Shown: in pieces, positions 44,093 to 52,149 of the stretch
Layout of the letters: every line of letters starts with the position of its first letter
Numbering within the stretch: the stretch's first letter is position 1
From: Pueribacillus sp041725775
GTDB lineage: Bacteria > Bacillota > Bacilli > Bacillales > UBA6769
Reading direction: 5' to 3'
DNA: 64,000 bases
Assembly (NCBI RefSeq): GCF_041725775.1
Contig: NZ_JBEUEL010000002.1
Location: 1-64,000, forward strand
Translations under genes and position numbers: made by a program
The notes under the pieces: model-generated
Told to the model about the DNA's origin: nothing
The model's database searches: none
Seen by the model: the letters and a program-made list of their open reading frames with translations, nothing else

Positions 44093-44874
44093 TGCGACTC
44101 ACTCCATTTATTACTTGCTAGTTCTGAAACAGGTGAGAATGAATACCGATGTGCACGTGTTGGTCCGTATTTTTTAAGCGCAATTAAATGTTCTCTCGTT
44201 CCATAACCAACATTACGATCAAAACCGTACTCTGGGTATTGCTCGGCTAATTGTTTCATCATCTCATCTCTTTTTACTTTTGCAACGATTGAAGCAGCAG
44301 CAATTGAAACACTTTTTTGATCACCGCGAATAACAGACGTTTGCGGAATTGGCAAAGGCAATGTCATCGCATCAATGAGTAAGTGATCGATAGATGGTGA
44401 ACAAGAAATAATTGCTTTTCGCATCGCAATTTTTGTCGCTTCATAGATGTTATATTGATCGATTTCGTCTGGTCCAACCATCCCAAATCCGACTTGTCCT
44501 TTCTCTGTAATAAGCTTGTACAATTGTTCTCGTTTATTCGCACCCATTTTTTTTGAATCATACAGCCCTAATATTGGCTCATCTGGCAAAATAACAGCTG
44601 CTGCGACGACAGGTCCTGCAAGACACCCTCTGCCAACTTCATCGACTCCAGCAATGAACCGTTTTCCTTCCTCTGCCAACCTTATTTCATATTCAGACAT
44701 TTGTATGTACAAGTCGTGTAACTTTTTTTGTTGTTCTCTTTCTTTCAATATTTTGTTAAGAAGTTGCTGCACGCCTTTTCGCTCATCGTTTTGCAATTCG
44801 GTTAGCCATTTTTCAGATGGCAAATTTCTCACTACCTGTTCAATTTCTTTTATCGACATATTAGAAAAATTCAT
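44089..44874 (-). CDS. rnhB: Ribonuclease HII
   Basis: Removes ribonucleotides embedded in DNA. 261 residues with an N-terminal extension of about 70 residues and catalytic acidic residues in AGVDEVGRGCLAGPV, HLLIDAMTLPLP and the VAKVKRDEMM region. The ATG overlaps the rbgA stop codon by a base, and GGGGAT is the ribosome-binding site. First of rnhB-ylqG-ylqH. Confidence 0.96.
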   Translation of the reverse strand: MNFSNMSIKEIEQVVRNLPSEKWLTELQNDERKGVQQLLNKILKEREQQKKLHDLYIQMSEYEIRLAEEGKRFIAGVDEVGRGCLAGPVVAAAVILPDEPILGLYDSKKMGANKREQLYKLITEKGQVGFGMVGPDEIDQYNIYEATKIAMRKAIISCSPSIDHLLIDAMTLPLPIPQTSVIRGDQKSVSIAAASIVAKVKRDEMMKQLAEQYPEYGFDRNVGYGTREHLIALKKYGPTRAHRYSFSPVSELASNKWSESH

Positions 44875-45725
44875 TAGAAATCCCCTGGATTTTCTAACGT
44901 AATCGATCCTAGCTTTAATGAGCGAAATTCACGCAACAGCATTTCTGCAGTCCGATCATAGTCAACATGTCCGCCAGTCATGAGAAAACCTCGTTTCATC
45001 GCAATGGCATCAAACAATGCGAGCGTATCGTCAGGAAGTTCCAGCAACCGATACCTTTCTTGCACTCGTTCAGGATAGTGAATGTGTAAATGTTTGAGTA
45101 AAAACAGTGCAACATCTTGAAAATCTAATAGATCATCTTTAATCGCACCTGTCGCTGCTAAACAGTAACCCGTACGCTCATCTTCAAATTTCGGCCATAA
45201 AATTCCTGGGGTATCTAAAAGTTCTAATTCTTTTCCTACCTTAATCCATTGCTGTTGTTTCGTAATTCCTGGCCTGTCACCGGTTTTCGCAATTTTTCGA
45301 TTTGCAAGGCGATTAATGAGTGTAGATTTTCCGACATTTGGAATTCCGACAATTAACGCTCGAATCGCTCGAGGCTTTATACCTTTCGAGATCATGTTGG
45401 CAAATTTGTCTTTTACTAATTGTTTCGCTTCTGTTTTTATTGCTAAAACGCCTTGTCCTGTTTGAGAGTTTATTTGCAGGGTCGAAATGGACTGATCAGC
45501 AAAATACGATTGCCATTGTTTCGTCATGTTAGGATCAGCCATGTCGCTTTTATTTAAAAGTAAGAGACGGGGCTTGTCCAAAACAATCTCGTCAATCATC
45601 GGATTTCGAGAAGAAATCGGAATTCGTGCATCAACAAGTTCGAACACAATATCTATCAATTTCAACTTCTCGGTTATTTCTCTTCTTGCTTTTGCCATAT
45701 GACCTGGAAACCATTGAATCGTCAC
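44874..45725 (-). CDS. rbgA: Ribosome biogenesis GTPase RbgA (YlqF)
   Basis: Circularly permuted GTPase required for late 50S assembly. 283 residues: G4 LLLNKSDM precedes G1 GIPNVGKSTLINRL and G3 DTPGILWPKF, and an ANTAR-like C-terminal helical domain follows. WFPGHMAKARRE starts the protein. GTG 45725 matches the B. subtilis start and length; ATG 45734 is directly against the AGGAGG. Confidence 0.95.
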   Translation of the reverse strand: MTIQWFPGHMAKARREITEKLKLIDIVFELVDARIPISSRNPMIDEIVLDKPRLLLLNKSDMADPNMTKQWQSYFADQSISTLQINSQTGQGVLAIKTEAKQLVKDKFANMISKGIKPRAIRALIVGIPNVGKSTLINRLANRKIAKTGDRPGITKQQQWIKVGKELELLDTPGILWPKFEDERTGYCLAATGAIKDDLLDFQDVALFLLKHLHIHYPERVQERYRLLELPDDTLALFDAIAMKRGFLMTGGHVDYDRTAEMLLREFRSLKLGSITLENPGDF

Positions 45726-45771
45726 AACATCCATCTCCTCCTCATCGTTATCTGTCAATTGGCAGTATAAC

Positions 45772-45800
45772 AGTATAAAAAAAGGAGCTTGATCATCCAA
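45772..45800 (-). promoter_or_regulatory. Possible rbgA promoter overlapping the rplS terminator
   Basis: On the minus strand TTGGAT (in the terminator loop) and TATACT (in the T run) are spaced by 17 bases. The -35 matches only TTG of consensus. Confidence 0.35.
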
Positions 45801-45808
45801 GGCTCCTT
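45776..45808 (-). terminator. Intrinsic terminator after rplS
   Basis: Stem AAGGAGC/GCTCCTT, extendable by TTG/CAA, followed by T7 on the minus strand, 38 bases past the rplS stop. Confidence 0.9.
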
Positions 45809-45845
45809 CATCAGTTTCGCGATTAAATTATTAAATACGCAACAA

Positions 45846-46190
45846 TTAACGAATTTCTTTAATTCGTGCCGCTTTTCCGCGCAAATCTCGTAAATAATAA
45901 AGTTTTGCACGACGCACTTTACCACGGCGCATAACTTCTAGCTTGGCAATTTTCGGTGAATGAACAGGGAATGTTCTTTCCACGCCAACGCCATAAGAAA
46001 TTTTTCTAACTGTAAACGTTTCACTAATTCCAGTGCCACGCCGTTTAATGACGATACCTTCAAATATTTGAATACGTTCACGAGTTCCTTCCACGACCTT
46101 TACGTGAACTTTTACAGTATCTCCCGGTCGAAATGCAGGAAGATCAGTTTTTAATTGCTCTTTTGTAATTTCAGCTAGTTTATTACTCAT
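45846..46190 (-). CDS. rplS: 50S ribosomal protein L19
   Basis: 114 residues with FRPGDTVKVHVKVVEGTRER, FEGIVIKRRGTGISETFTVR and the C-terminal RRAKLYYLRDLRGKAARIKE. Sits at the 30S/50S interface. It has its own promoter and a structured leader between trmD and the gene, plus a strong terminator, so it can be expressed independently of the rpsP-trmD operon. Confidence 0.97.
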   Translation of the reverse strand: MSNKLAEITKEQLKTDLPAFRPGDTVKVHVKVVEGTRERIQIFEGIVIKRRGTGISETFTVRKISYGVGVERTFPVHSPKIAKLEVMRRGKVRRAKLYYLRDLRGKAARIKEIR

Positions 46191-46199
46191 TTCATACGC

Positions 46200-46296
46200 C
46201 CTCCTTCCACACAGATGTTCTTGTCATCCTTCAATGAAATCACAGCGGAACATCGTACTTACAAAGGCAGCGTTTCCGCACCTTTTCCATGATACA
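46200..46296 (-). ncRNA. Putative L19-type leader RNA of rplS
   Basis: The transcript from the rplS promoter has a leader of about 105 bases. It contains a GCG-GAAA-CGC tetraloop hairpin and a 7-bp stem GATGTTC/GAACATC (46248-46254 with 46214-46220). Known L19 autoregulatory leaders occur at this site in Bacillus; match is by position and hairpins only. Confidence 0.5.
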
Positions 46297-46302
46297 ACAA
46301 TC

Positions 46303-46331
46303 ATCATAACATAGTGACAACTGCGTCGCAA
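46303..46331 (-). promoter_or_regulatory. SigA-type promoter of rplS
   Basis: TTGCGA and TATGAT on the minus strand with 17-base spacing, starting just after the trmD stop codon. Confidence 0.65.
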
Positions 46332-46338
46332 TAACTGA

Positions 46339-47076
46339 TTAACGTTTTTTTTGTATAAGTTGATTCAAAAACTGTCGTTCATTTTCAGTTAAATGAACAT
46401 CAGTTAATAGGTCGGGACGACGTTCAAACGTTCGGCGCAATGATTCTTTCCTTCGCCACTCTTCAATTTTTTTATGATTCCCAGAAAGAAGAACATCGGG
46501 AACTTGATGGCCTCTGAAGTCATATGGACGAGTATATTGTGGATGCTCAAGTAAACCGGTGCTGAATGAATCTTGCTCATAGGATTGTTTGTTACCTAAA
46601 ATACCTGGAATAAGTCTTACAACACTATCAATAATGACCATGCTCGCAAGCTCTCCACCCGTCAATACGTAGTCACCGATTGATAGCTCATCTGTTACGA
46701 CATGCTCACGAATGCGTTCATCAAATCCTTCATAGTGACCACAAAGAAAAATGAGATGCTTCTCTTCAGCGAGTTCTTCTGCTTTCTTTTGTGTGAAACG
46801 TTCTCCTTGTGGGGTCATAAGTAACACCCTAGCGTTTTCATCACTTTGTTTAAGAAGCGATCCAACCGCATCAAAAATCGGTTGTGGAGTAAGAACCATT
46901 CCCGCCCCTCCACCGTATGGATAATCGTCTACCTTTTGATGTTTATTTAATGAAAAGTCACGAAAATTAACAAGATTAAATTGTACAAGTGATTGTTCTT
47001 GAGCTCGTTTTAAAATCGATTCATTTAAAACACCTTCAAACATAGTTGGAAAGAGAGTAAGAATATCAATTTTCAT
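46339..47076 (-). CDS. trmD: tRNA (guanine-37-N1)-methyltransferase
   Basis: 245 residues, trefoil-knot SAM-dependent enzyme. MKIDILTLFPTMFEGVL, FLCGHYEGFDERI, SIGDYVLTGGELA and YDFRGHQVPDVLLSGNH are all conserved. Methylates G37 next to the anticodon to prevent frameshifting. Overlaps rimM by four bases. Confidence 0.97.
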   Translation of the reverse strand: MKIDILTLFPTMFEGVLNESILKRAQEQSLVQFNLVNFRDFSLNKHQKVDDYPYGGGAGMVLTPQPIFDAVGSLLKQSDENARVLLMTPQGERFTQKKAEELAEEKHLIFLCGHYEGFDERIREHVVTDELSIGDYVLTGGELASMVIIDSVVRLIPGILGNKQSYEQDSFSTGLLEHPQYTRPYDFRGHQVPDVLLSGNHKKIEEWRRKESLRRTFERRPDLLTDVHLTENERQFLNQLIQKKR

Positions 47077-47597
47077 TCTATCAAGCCTTCCATAATATGA
47101 ATCGTCACACGTTTCTCTTTAACATTTACTTGTTTCACAACAGATTCTATATAAGGGATGTAATGAAGCTTACCGTTATCAGTAGCTTGTACAACCCATA
47201 CATCATTCGCACCTGGGGATAAAATTTCTGTTATCTTCCCGATGAATTCCCCTTTTTCAGAAAAAACTTTACATCCAATAACTTCATAATAATAAAATTC
47301 ACCATCATCTAATTCATGACGATTTAGCTGTTGTTCAGAAATTTTTAAAAGCCCGCCTTTTAATCGTTCTGCTTCTTCTACAGTATGTACCTCTTCAAAA
47401 CGAACTAAATCGAACTGTTTATGTCTACGATAAGTGCGTACAGTAAGAGGCAACTGAATGTCGTTTTGTTTTGAGAAAAAGGTAAGTTGATTTCCTTGTT
47501 TGTAACGGGATTCTGGAAAGTCAGTCGTCGATATAATTCGTACTTCTCCCTTTATTCCGTGTGTATTTACAATTTTTCCAACATTAAACCAGCGCAT
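47073..47597 (-). CDS. rimM: 16S rRNA processing protein RimM
   Basis: 174 residues, assists maturation of the 30S head. N-terminal RimM domain (NVGKIVNTHGIKGEVRI) and C-terminal PRC-barrel domain (FYYYEVIGCKVFSEKG, GANDVWVVQ, YIPYIESVVKQV). Lies between ylqD and trmD as in Bacillus. Confidence 0.96.
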   Translation of the reverse strand: MRWFNVGKIVNTHGIKGEVRIISTTDFPESRYKQGNQLTFFSKQNDIQLPLTVRTYRRHKQFDLVRFEEVHTVEEAERLKGGLLKISEQQLNRHELDDGEFYYYEVIGCKVFSEKGEFIGKITEILSPGANDVWVVQATDNGKLHYIPYIESVVKQVNVKEKRVTIHIMEGLIE

Positions 47598-47615
47598 TAG
47601 TGGCCTCCGTACAAT

Positions 47616-48008
47616 TTATTCTCTTATTTCCAAAATAATGCCATCTTTCACAACGATTTCGGCAGGAACATCAATGTTGTTAACATGATCGCCAACGTTT
47701 ATTTCGGATAAGATTTCAATTTCTTTTTCAATGACTTCTGTACCTAATGGCAAAAGCGCTAACTGTTCAATCTGAAAGTAAACGTTACGAATTTTTTCTT
47801 TTCGGCGCTCAATTTCTTCAGTAAATCGTGTTTTAATGAAAGGGTTATTTTTATTGTGACTATTTTTTAACGCTTTTCGTTTTTCAAAATCAAGTTGTTC
47901 ACATTCCATTTCATACTGTTTTTTCTTTTTCTCAAACGAGTTAAGCAATTCTGTTTTGCTTTTTTCTGTCAATACTTGTTTTATGAGCGCTTGCCTGATC
48001 ACTTTCAC
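47616..48008 (-). CDS. ylqD: YlqD family protein
   Basis: 130 residues. A helical, highly charged central region (about 20-80) is followed by a small beta-rich C-terminus with VGDHVNNIDVPAEIVVKDG. Family conserved between rimM and khpA in Bacillus; function unknown to me. Start GTG 48008 with GGAGG seven bases upstream. The start codon and ribosome-binding site lie in a perfect 8-bp hairpin. Confidence 0.8.
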   Translation of the reverse strand: MKVIRQALIKQVLTEKSKTELLNSFEKKKKQYEMECEQLDFEKRKALKNSHNKNNPFIKTRFTEEIERRKEKIRNVYFQIEQLALLPLGTEVIEKEIEILSEINVGDHVNNIDVPAEIVVKDGIILEIRE

Positions 48009-48029
48009 GCCGCCACCTCCAGTGAAAGT
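48001..48029 (-). promoter_or_regulatory. Hairpin enclosing the ylqD translation start
   Basis: ACTTTCAC and GTGAAAGT form a perfect 8-bp stem. The start codon lies in the 3' arm on the mRNA and the ribosome-binding site GGAGG in the 13-base loop. Confidence 0.55.
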
Positions 48030-48064
48030 ACTACTTCAAAATTACCTATTTGCTTCAAAGGCTA

Positions 48065-48101
48065 AAAAAGGCAAGGGGATAGCTCTACCCCATGCCTTTT
48101 T
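48065..48101 (-). terminator. Strong hairpin terminator after khpA
   Basis: AAAAAGGCA-GGGG pairs with CCCC-TGCCTTTTT (one mismatch opposite A/A) around a nine-base loop, and starts at the khpA stop codon. U-rich sides on both strands. Confidence 0.85.
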
Positions 48102-48327
48102 AAAAAATTTCCAACTGTATACGTTCCTTCCGAGTTGTTGCGGCTGCATTGACAACAGAACGAATCGCTTTTGCGATTCTTCCATGCCTTCCGATGACTT
48201 TCCCTTTATCTTCTGTATGAACAGTTAATGAGTACGTCACGAGCCCATCGTTTTCCTTTGCTGTCACACGCACGTCATTCGGATGGTCTACGAGTGGCGT
48301 TACAATTGCTTTAATCAGCTCTTCCAT
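48100..48327 (-). CDS. khpA: KH-domain RNA-binding protein KhpA (YlqC)
   Basis: 75 residues, single KH domain with the GxxG loop in GKVIGRHGRIAKAIRSVV. Partner of KhpB (Jag) in RNA binding and cell-size control in Gram-positive bacteria. Start ATG 48327 with AAGGTGGGG; the frame runs 15 codons back into the rpsP gap. Always next to rpsP in Bacillota. Confidence 0.95.
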   Translation of the reverse strand: MEELIKAIVTPLVDHPNDVRVTAKENDGLVTYSLTVHTEDKGKVIGRHGRIAKAIRSVVNAAATTRKERIQLEIF

Positions 48328-48358
48328 CTTCAACCCCACCTTAACAGTTGTCATAAGC

Positions 48359-48634
48359 TTACTTCTTAGCATACTTAGAGTTATGAAGCTTCTCCATTAA
48401 ACCCGCTTTAGAGAAAAGTTTACGAACCGTATCAGACGGTTTTGCACCATTTAACATCCATTGTAATGCTTTTTCTTCATCAATTTTAACTTCTACGGGT
48501 TTTTTAACAGGGTTATAATACCCGATCTCTTCTATAAAACGACCGTCTCTTGGCGAACGGGAATCCGCAACAACTAAACGGTAGAACGGAGCTTTTTTTG
48601 CACCGATACGCTTTAAACGAATTTTCACTGCCAT
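48359..48634 (-). CDS. rpsP: 30S ribosomal protein S16
   Basis: 91 residues, starting MAVKIRLKRIGAKKAPFYRL with VVADSRSPRDGRFIEEIGYY. Assembly protein of the 30S body. ATG 48634 chosen eight bases after GGAGG; an adjacent ATG and an upstream TTG are in frame. Follows ffh by 59 bases. Confidence 0.97.
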   Translation of the reverse strand: MAVKIRLKRIGAKKAPFYRLVVADSRSPRDGRFIEEIGYYNPVKKPVEVKIDEEKALQWMLNGAKPSDTVRKLFSKAGLMEKLHNSKYAKK

Positions 48635-48693
48635 CATTATCACCTCCAAAATTTATAATAATATCATTTTTGAATCTACTTGTAAAGGATTTT

Positions 48694-50043
48694 TTACATA
48701 AATGGAAATTGAAATCCACCTTTTTTCTTGCCTTTGCCTTTTTGCATTCCTGTCATTTGTTTCATCATTTTTTTCATTTCATCAAATTGTTTAATTAAAC
48801 GGTTCACTTCTTGAAGCGGTCTGCCACTACCAGCAGCAATTCGTTTGCGCCTGCTCGCATTAATAATTTCAGGTGTCGTTTTCTCTTCGCTTGTCATCGA
48901 TTGAATAATTGCCTCAACGTGCGCAAGTTGTTTTTCATCGACTTGAACATTTTTTAAACCTTTCATTTTGTTAGCACCAGGAATCATGGAAATCAGTTCA
49001 TCAAGCGGTCCCATTTTTTTTACTTGACTAAGCTGCTCTAAAAAGTCGTCAAATGTAAATGAAGCTGTCCGCATCTTTTTTTCAAGCTCTTTCGCTTTCT
49101 GTTCATCGATGTTCGCTTGCGCTTTTTCAATTAATGTTAATACATCGCCCATCCCTAAAATGCGTGACGCCATTCTTTCTGGATGAAAGGCTTCAAGTTC
49201 ATCTAACTTTTCACCTAAGCCGACAAATTTAATTGGAGTGTTTGCAACGGCACGAATTGAAAGTGCAGCACCACCGCGCGTGTCGCCGTCAAGTTTAGTT
49301 AAGACTACGCCCGTTAAATCAAGTTGTTCGTTAAAATTGCTCGCAACGTTGACTGCATCTTGACCTGTCATTGCATCAACGACGAGGAAAACTTCATCAG
49401 GATTAACCTCCGCTTTTACATCTGCAAGTTCTTGCATAAGTTCTTCGTCAATGTGCAATCTTCCTGCGGTGTCAATAATAACATAATCATGATGTTCTTC
49501 TTTCGCTTTTTCAATCGCTTGTTTCGCAATTTCAACTGGGCTTACATTGTCTCCTAACGAGAAAACGGGCATGTTCAGTTGTTTGCCTAGTGTTTTCAAT
49601 TGATCGATCGCAGCAGGGCGATAAATATCAGCTGCAACGAGCAAAGGTTTACGATTAAATTTTTTCCGAAGATGGTTTGCAAGTTTTCCGGAAGTTGTCG
49701 TTTTCCCAGCACCTTGAAGTCCTACCATCATAATAACTGTAGGTGGACGAGTGGCGACTGCAATTTTACTTTGCTCTCCACCCATTAATTGCTTTAATTC
49801 ATCGTGTACAATTTTGACGACTTGTTGGCCCGGTGTTAAGCTCGATAAAATTTCTTGGCCAACCGCTCGCTCCTTAACTCGTTTAATAAAATCTTTTACT
49901 ACTTTAAAATTAACATCCGCTTCGAGTAAGGCAAGCCTTACTTCTCGCATCATCTCGTTAACGTCAGATTCGGTTAATTTACCTTTCCCGCGAATTTTTT
50001 GGAGCGTATTTTGCAGTCGGTCGGCTAAACCTTCAAATGCCAT
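48694..50043 (-). CDS. ffh: Signal recognition particle protein Ffh
   Basis: 449 residues: N domain, G domain with GLQGAGKTTTSGKLA (G1 at 108-115), DTAGRLH, TKLDGDTRGG, and a Met-rich M domain (FDEMKKMMKQMTGMQ) that binds signal sequences and scRNA. Next to ylxM and ftsY. The C-terminus is Lys/Gly-rich. Confidence 0.97.
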   Translation of the reverse strand: MAFEGLADRLQNTLQKIRGKGKLTESDVNEMMREVRLALLEADVNFKVVKDFIKRVKERAVGQEILSSLTPGQQVVKIVHDELKQLMGGEQSKIAVATRPPTVIMMVGLQGAGKTTTSGKLANHLRKKFNRKPLLVAADIYRPAAIDQLKTLGKQLNMPVFSLGDNVSPVEIAKQAIEKAKEEHHDYVIIDTAGRLHIDEELMQELADVKAEVNPDEVFLVVDAMTGQDAVNVASNFNEQLDLTGVVLTKLDGDTRGGAALSIRAVANTPIKFVGLGEKLDELEAFHPERMASRILGMGDVLTLIEKAQANIDEQKAKELEKKMRTASFTFDDFLEQLSQVKKMGPLDELISMIPGANKMKGLKNVQVDEKQLAHVEAIIQSMTSEEKTTPEIINASRRKRIAAGSGRPLQEVNRLIKQFDEMKKMMKQMTGMQKGKGKKKGGFQFPFM

Positions 50044-50058
50044 ACGTTATGCCGCCTC

Positions 50059-50388
50059 CTAATCAAGTTTCTCAAGTTTCTTAATCACCTTTACTACATA
50101 CTCTTTACTTTCTTCAAGCTCAACCGCATTATAAAGTTGTTGGAGCAAGTGTTGGCGATGTTTAAATTTTTCATACAATTTTAGCTTCTGCTCATATTCC
50201 TCTATAATCTGTTCCGTTCGCCTTATCGTGTCATACACAGCTTGCCGGCTAACATTAAATTCTTCTGCAATTTCACTTAACGAAAAATCATTTCTATAAT
50301 AAAGTGACATATAATTTTGTTGCTTAGGTGTTAATAGAGGGTGATAAAAATCGTAAAGATCATTGATCCTAATGGTCTTTTCTAACAT
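50059..50388 (-). CDS. ylxM: SRP-operon DNA-binding protein YlxM (p13-like)
   Basis: 109 residues. Helix-turn-helix resembling sigma region 4: LSEIAEEFNVSRQAVYDTIRR near 40-62. Family UPF0122, which precedes ffh in Firmicutes and in Streptococcus modulates the SRP pathway. Start ATG 50388 with AAGGGG; a good promoter lies 40 bases further upstream. Confidence 0.92.
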   Translation of the reverse strand: MLEKTIRINDLYDFYHPLLTPKQQNYMSLYYRNDFSLSEIAEEFNVSRQAVYDTIRRTEQIIEEYEQKLKLYEKFKHRQHLLQQLYNAVELEESKEYVVKVIKKLEKLD

Positions 50389-50427
50389 GATGGCACCCCT
50401 TGTTAAGCAAATAACCTTTACAGTCAT

Positions 50428-50456
50428 ATGTTACAGTGAAGGAAAACCATTGTCAA
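50428..50456 (-). promoter_or_regulatory. SigA-type promoter of ylxM-ffh
   Basis: On the minus strand a perfect TTGACA and TAACAT with 17-base spacing, between the ftsY stop and ylxM. Confidence 0.75.
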
Positions 50457-50466
50457 GGAAAAATCT

Positions 50467-51450
50467 TTACGACTCTTCTTCAATAAGATCTGAAAACAGA
50501 CTGTACACAAAAGTATCTGCATCAAACTGTTGCAAGTCTTCCATTTGCTCACCTAATCCGATCAGTTTAACAGGGATATTTAACTCGTGTCGAATCGCTA
50601 AAACGATCCCACCTTTTGCTGTCCCATCGAGTTTCGTTAAAGCAATTCCAGTAACATTAGTCGCTTCGTTAAATACTTTTGCTTGGTTTAAAGCATTTTG
50701 GCCAGTCGTTGCATCGAGAACGAGCATAACTTCGTGCGGCGCATTAGGCACTTCGCGAGCGATCACTCTCCTCACCTTTTCCAACTCTTTCATTAAATTA
50801 ACTTTGTTTTGCAATCTGCCCGCAGTATCACAGATCAAAACATCTGCTTTTTTTGAGCGTGCTGATTGAATCGCGTCAAAAATAACTGCAGCTGGATCAG
50901 AACCTTCTTGGTGCTTAATGACATCAGCGCCGACACGTTCACCCCATACTTCTAATTGCTCGATGGCTCCCGCCCTAAATGTATCGCCAGCGGCAAGGAC
51001 AACTTTTTTACCTTCGTTAATAAACCGGTGTGCCAGTTTACCGATTGTCGTCGTTTTTCCGACTCCGTTCACCCCAACAACGAGAATAATCGTCATTTCC
51101 CCATTTTGAATATTCAAACTCGTATCACCGTTGTCTTTATTTAAAACTTCTGCGAGCTTTTCAGTAATGACTGATTTTAGATCATCTGGTTCTTGAATGT
51201 TTCTTTCTCGTGCTTCATCTTTTAAGATTTCGATAAGATCCATAACAGTTACAACACCGACATCGGCACTAATTAAAATCTCTTCGAGTTCTTCAAAAAA
51301 CTCCTCATTCACCTTTCGATAGCGTTTAACAAGACCGTTCACTGCACCTGAAAATGATTGTCTTGTTTTCGTTAATCCTTGTTTAAATTTTTCGGTCACT
51401 GTATCTGTTTGTTTCGTAATTTTTTCTTTTATTCTTTTAAAAAAACTCAT
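50467..51450 (-). CDS. ftsY: Signal recognition particle receptor FtsY
   Basis: 327 residues. Charged helical N-terminal A-like region of about 60 residues, then the NG domain with GVNGVGKTTT (G1 at 126-133), DTAGRLQNK, TKLDGTAKGG and GLGEQMEDLQ. In B. subtilis it is the last of rnc-smc-ftsY; here the neighbour upstream is a divergent DUF1128 gene, so ftsY needs its own promoter in 51451-51550, which I could not define. Confidence 0.97.
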   Translation of the reverse strand: MSFFKRIKEKITKQTDTVTEKFKQGLTKTRQSFSGAVNGLVKRYRKVNEEFFEELEEILISADVGVVTVMDLIEILKDEARERNIQEPDDLKSVITEKLAEVLNKDNGDTSLNIQNGEMTIILVVGVNGVGKTTTIGKLAHRFINEGKKVVLAAGDTFRAGAIEQLEVWGERVGADVIKHQEGSDPAAVIFDAIQSARSKKADVLICDTAGRLQNKVNLMKELEKVRRVIAREVPNAPHEVMLVLDATTGQNALNQAKVFNEATNVTGIALTKLDGTAKGGIVLAIRHELNIPVKLIGLGEQMEDLQQFDADTFVYSLFSDLIEEES

Positions 51451-51500
51451 AAATTACTGCCTCCTTCTATATGTTTAAAAAATAAAAGTTAAAAACAGAA

Positions 51501-51528
51501 TTACATGTTAAAATGTACATACTATACT
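51501..51528 (+). promoter_or_regulatory. Candidate promoter of the DUF1128 gene
   Basis: TTACAT (51501-51506) and TATACT (51523-51528), 16 bases apart on the plus strand, lie 23 bases upstream of the start codon. Confidence 0.45.
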
Positions 51529-51550
51529 TTTGAAAGGATGAAAAATATAC

Positions 51551-51778
51551 ATGAATTTAACTGTAAAAAATAGAGAAAATATCAAGTACATGATTGAAAA
51601 GATCGTCGTCAAATTACAACTTGTCAATGCTTCAGCTATTAAAGCTGAAGACTATCCTGTCGAGTGCTACGATGATCTTTACGACTTATATCAACTCGTT
51701 ACAAAACAACCGCAATTCAGCATTAATGAAATGGAAGCGATCGCAGCCGAATTAGGCAGTCTTCGAAATCGAAAATAA
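51551..51778 (+). CDS. DUF1128 family protein (YfkK-like)
   Basis: 75 residues, hydrophilic and helical: ENIKYMIEKIVVKLQLVNAS, then ECYDDLYDLYQLV and FSINEMEAIAAELGSLR. This matches the small DUF1128 (YfkK) family of Bacillaceae; no function is known to me. AAAGGATG precedes the ATG. In B. subtilis the homologue is elsewhere in the chromosome. It is plus-strand in an otherwise minus-strand region and occupies the position of smc. Confidence 0.85.
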   Translation: MNLTVKNRENIKYMIEKIVVKLQLVNASAIKAEDYPVECYDDLYDLYQLVTKQPQFSINEMEAIAAELGSLRNRK

Positions 51779-51812
51779 AAGATAATCACATTTAAAACTT
51801 TTTATAGGCTAC

Positions 51813-52144
51813 GTTCAAAAAGAGGACAACGAGAGGTAAAATTTGTACGATTACTTGTCATAACATGGCTAGTTCTTACTTATTTACAACGATGACATTT
51901 GCCTTGGACCGAGGAAGCTCGCTATGCTATGAAGCATGGACGAATAAGACTTGCGTTGGGTAAGCTGACTTCTTTAAGGTAAGATCGAGTCAACTAATAT
52001 TTATTAAGTCTTGTGAATTAGTGCAAGTCGTGTGCGTCACAAACGACGTACTCGTATTTAGCTTTACGTACATAGCGCGATGCAAAATAATGAATAACCA
52101 AAAAACCTGCTAACTTAAGCCTGTGAGCCTCCAGATTTTTGAAC
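51813..52144. repeat. Repeat element C, GTTCAAAAAG ends
   Basis: 332 bp from GTTCAAAAAGAGG (51813) to TTTTTGAAC (52136-52144), with the flank TTTATAGGCTAC on the left. The right end runs into the rnc stop codon. Interior words GGAAGCT and AAGCAT are shared with element A. Several short ATG frames exist but none with a ribosome-binding site or family resemblance. Confidence 0.55.
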
Positions 52145-52149
52145 ATACT

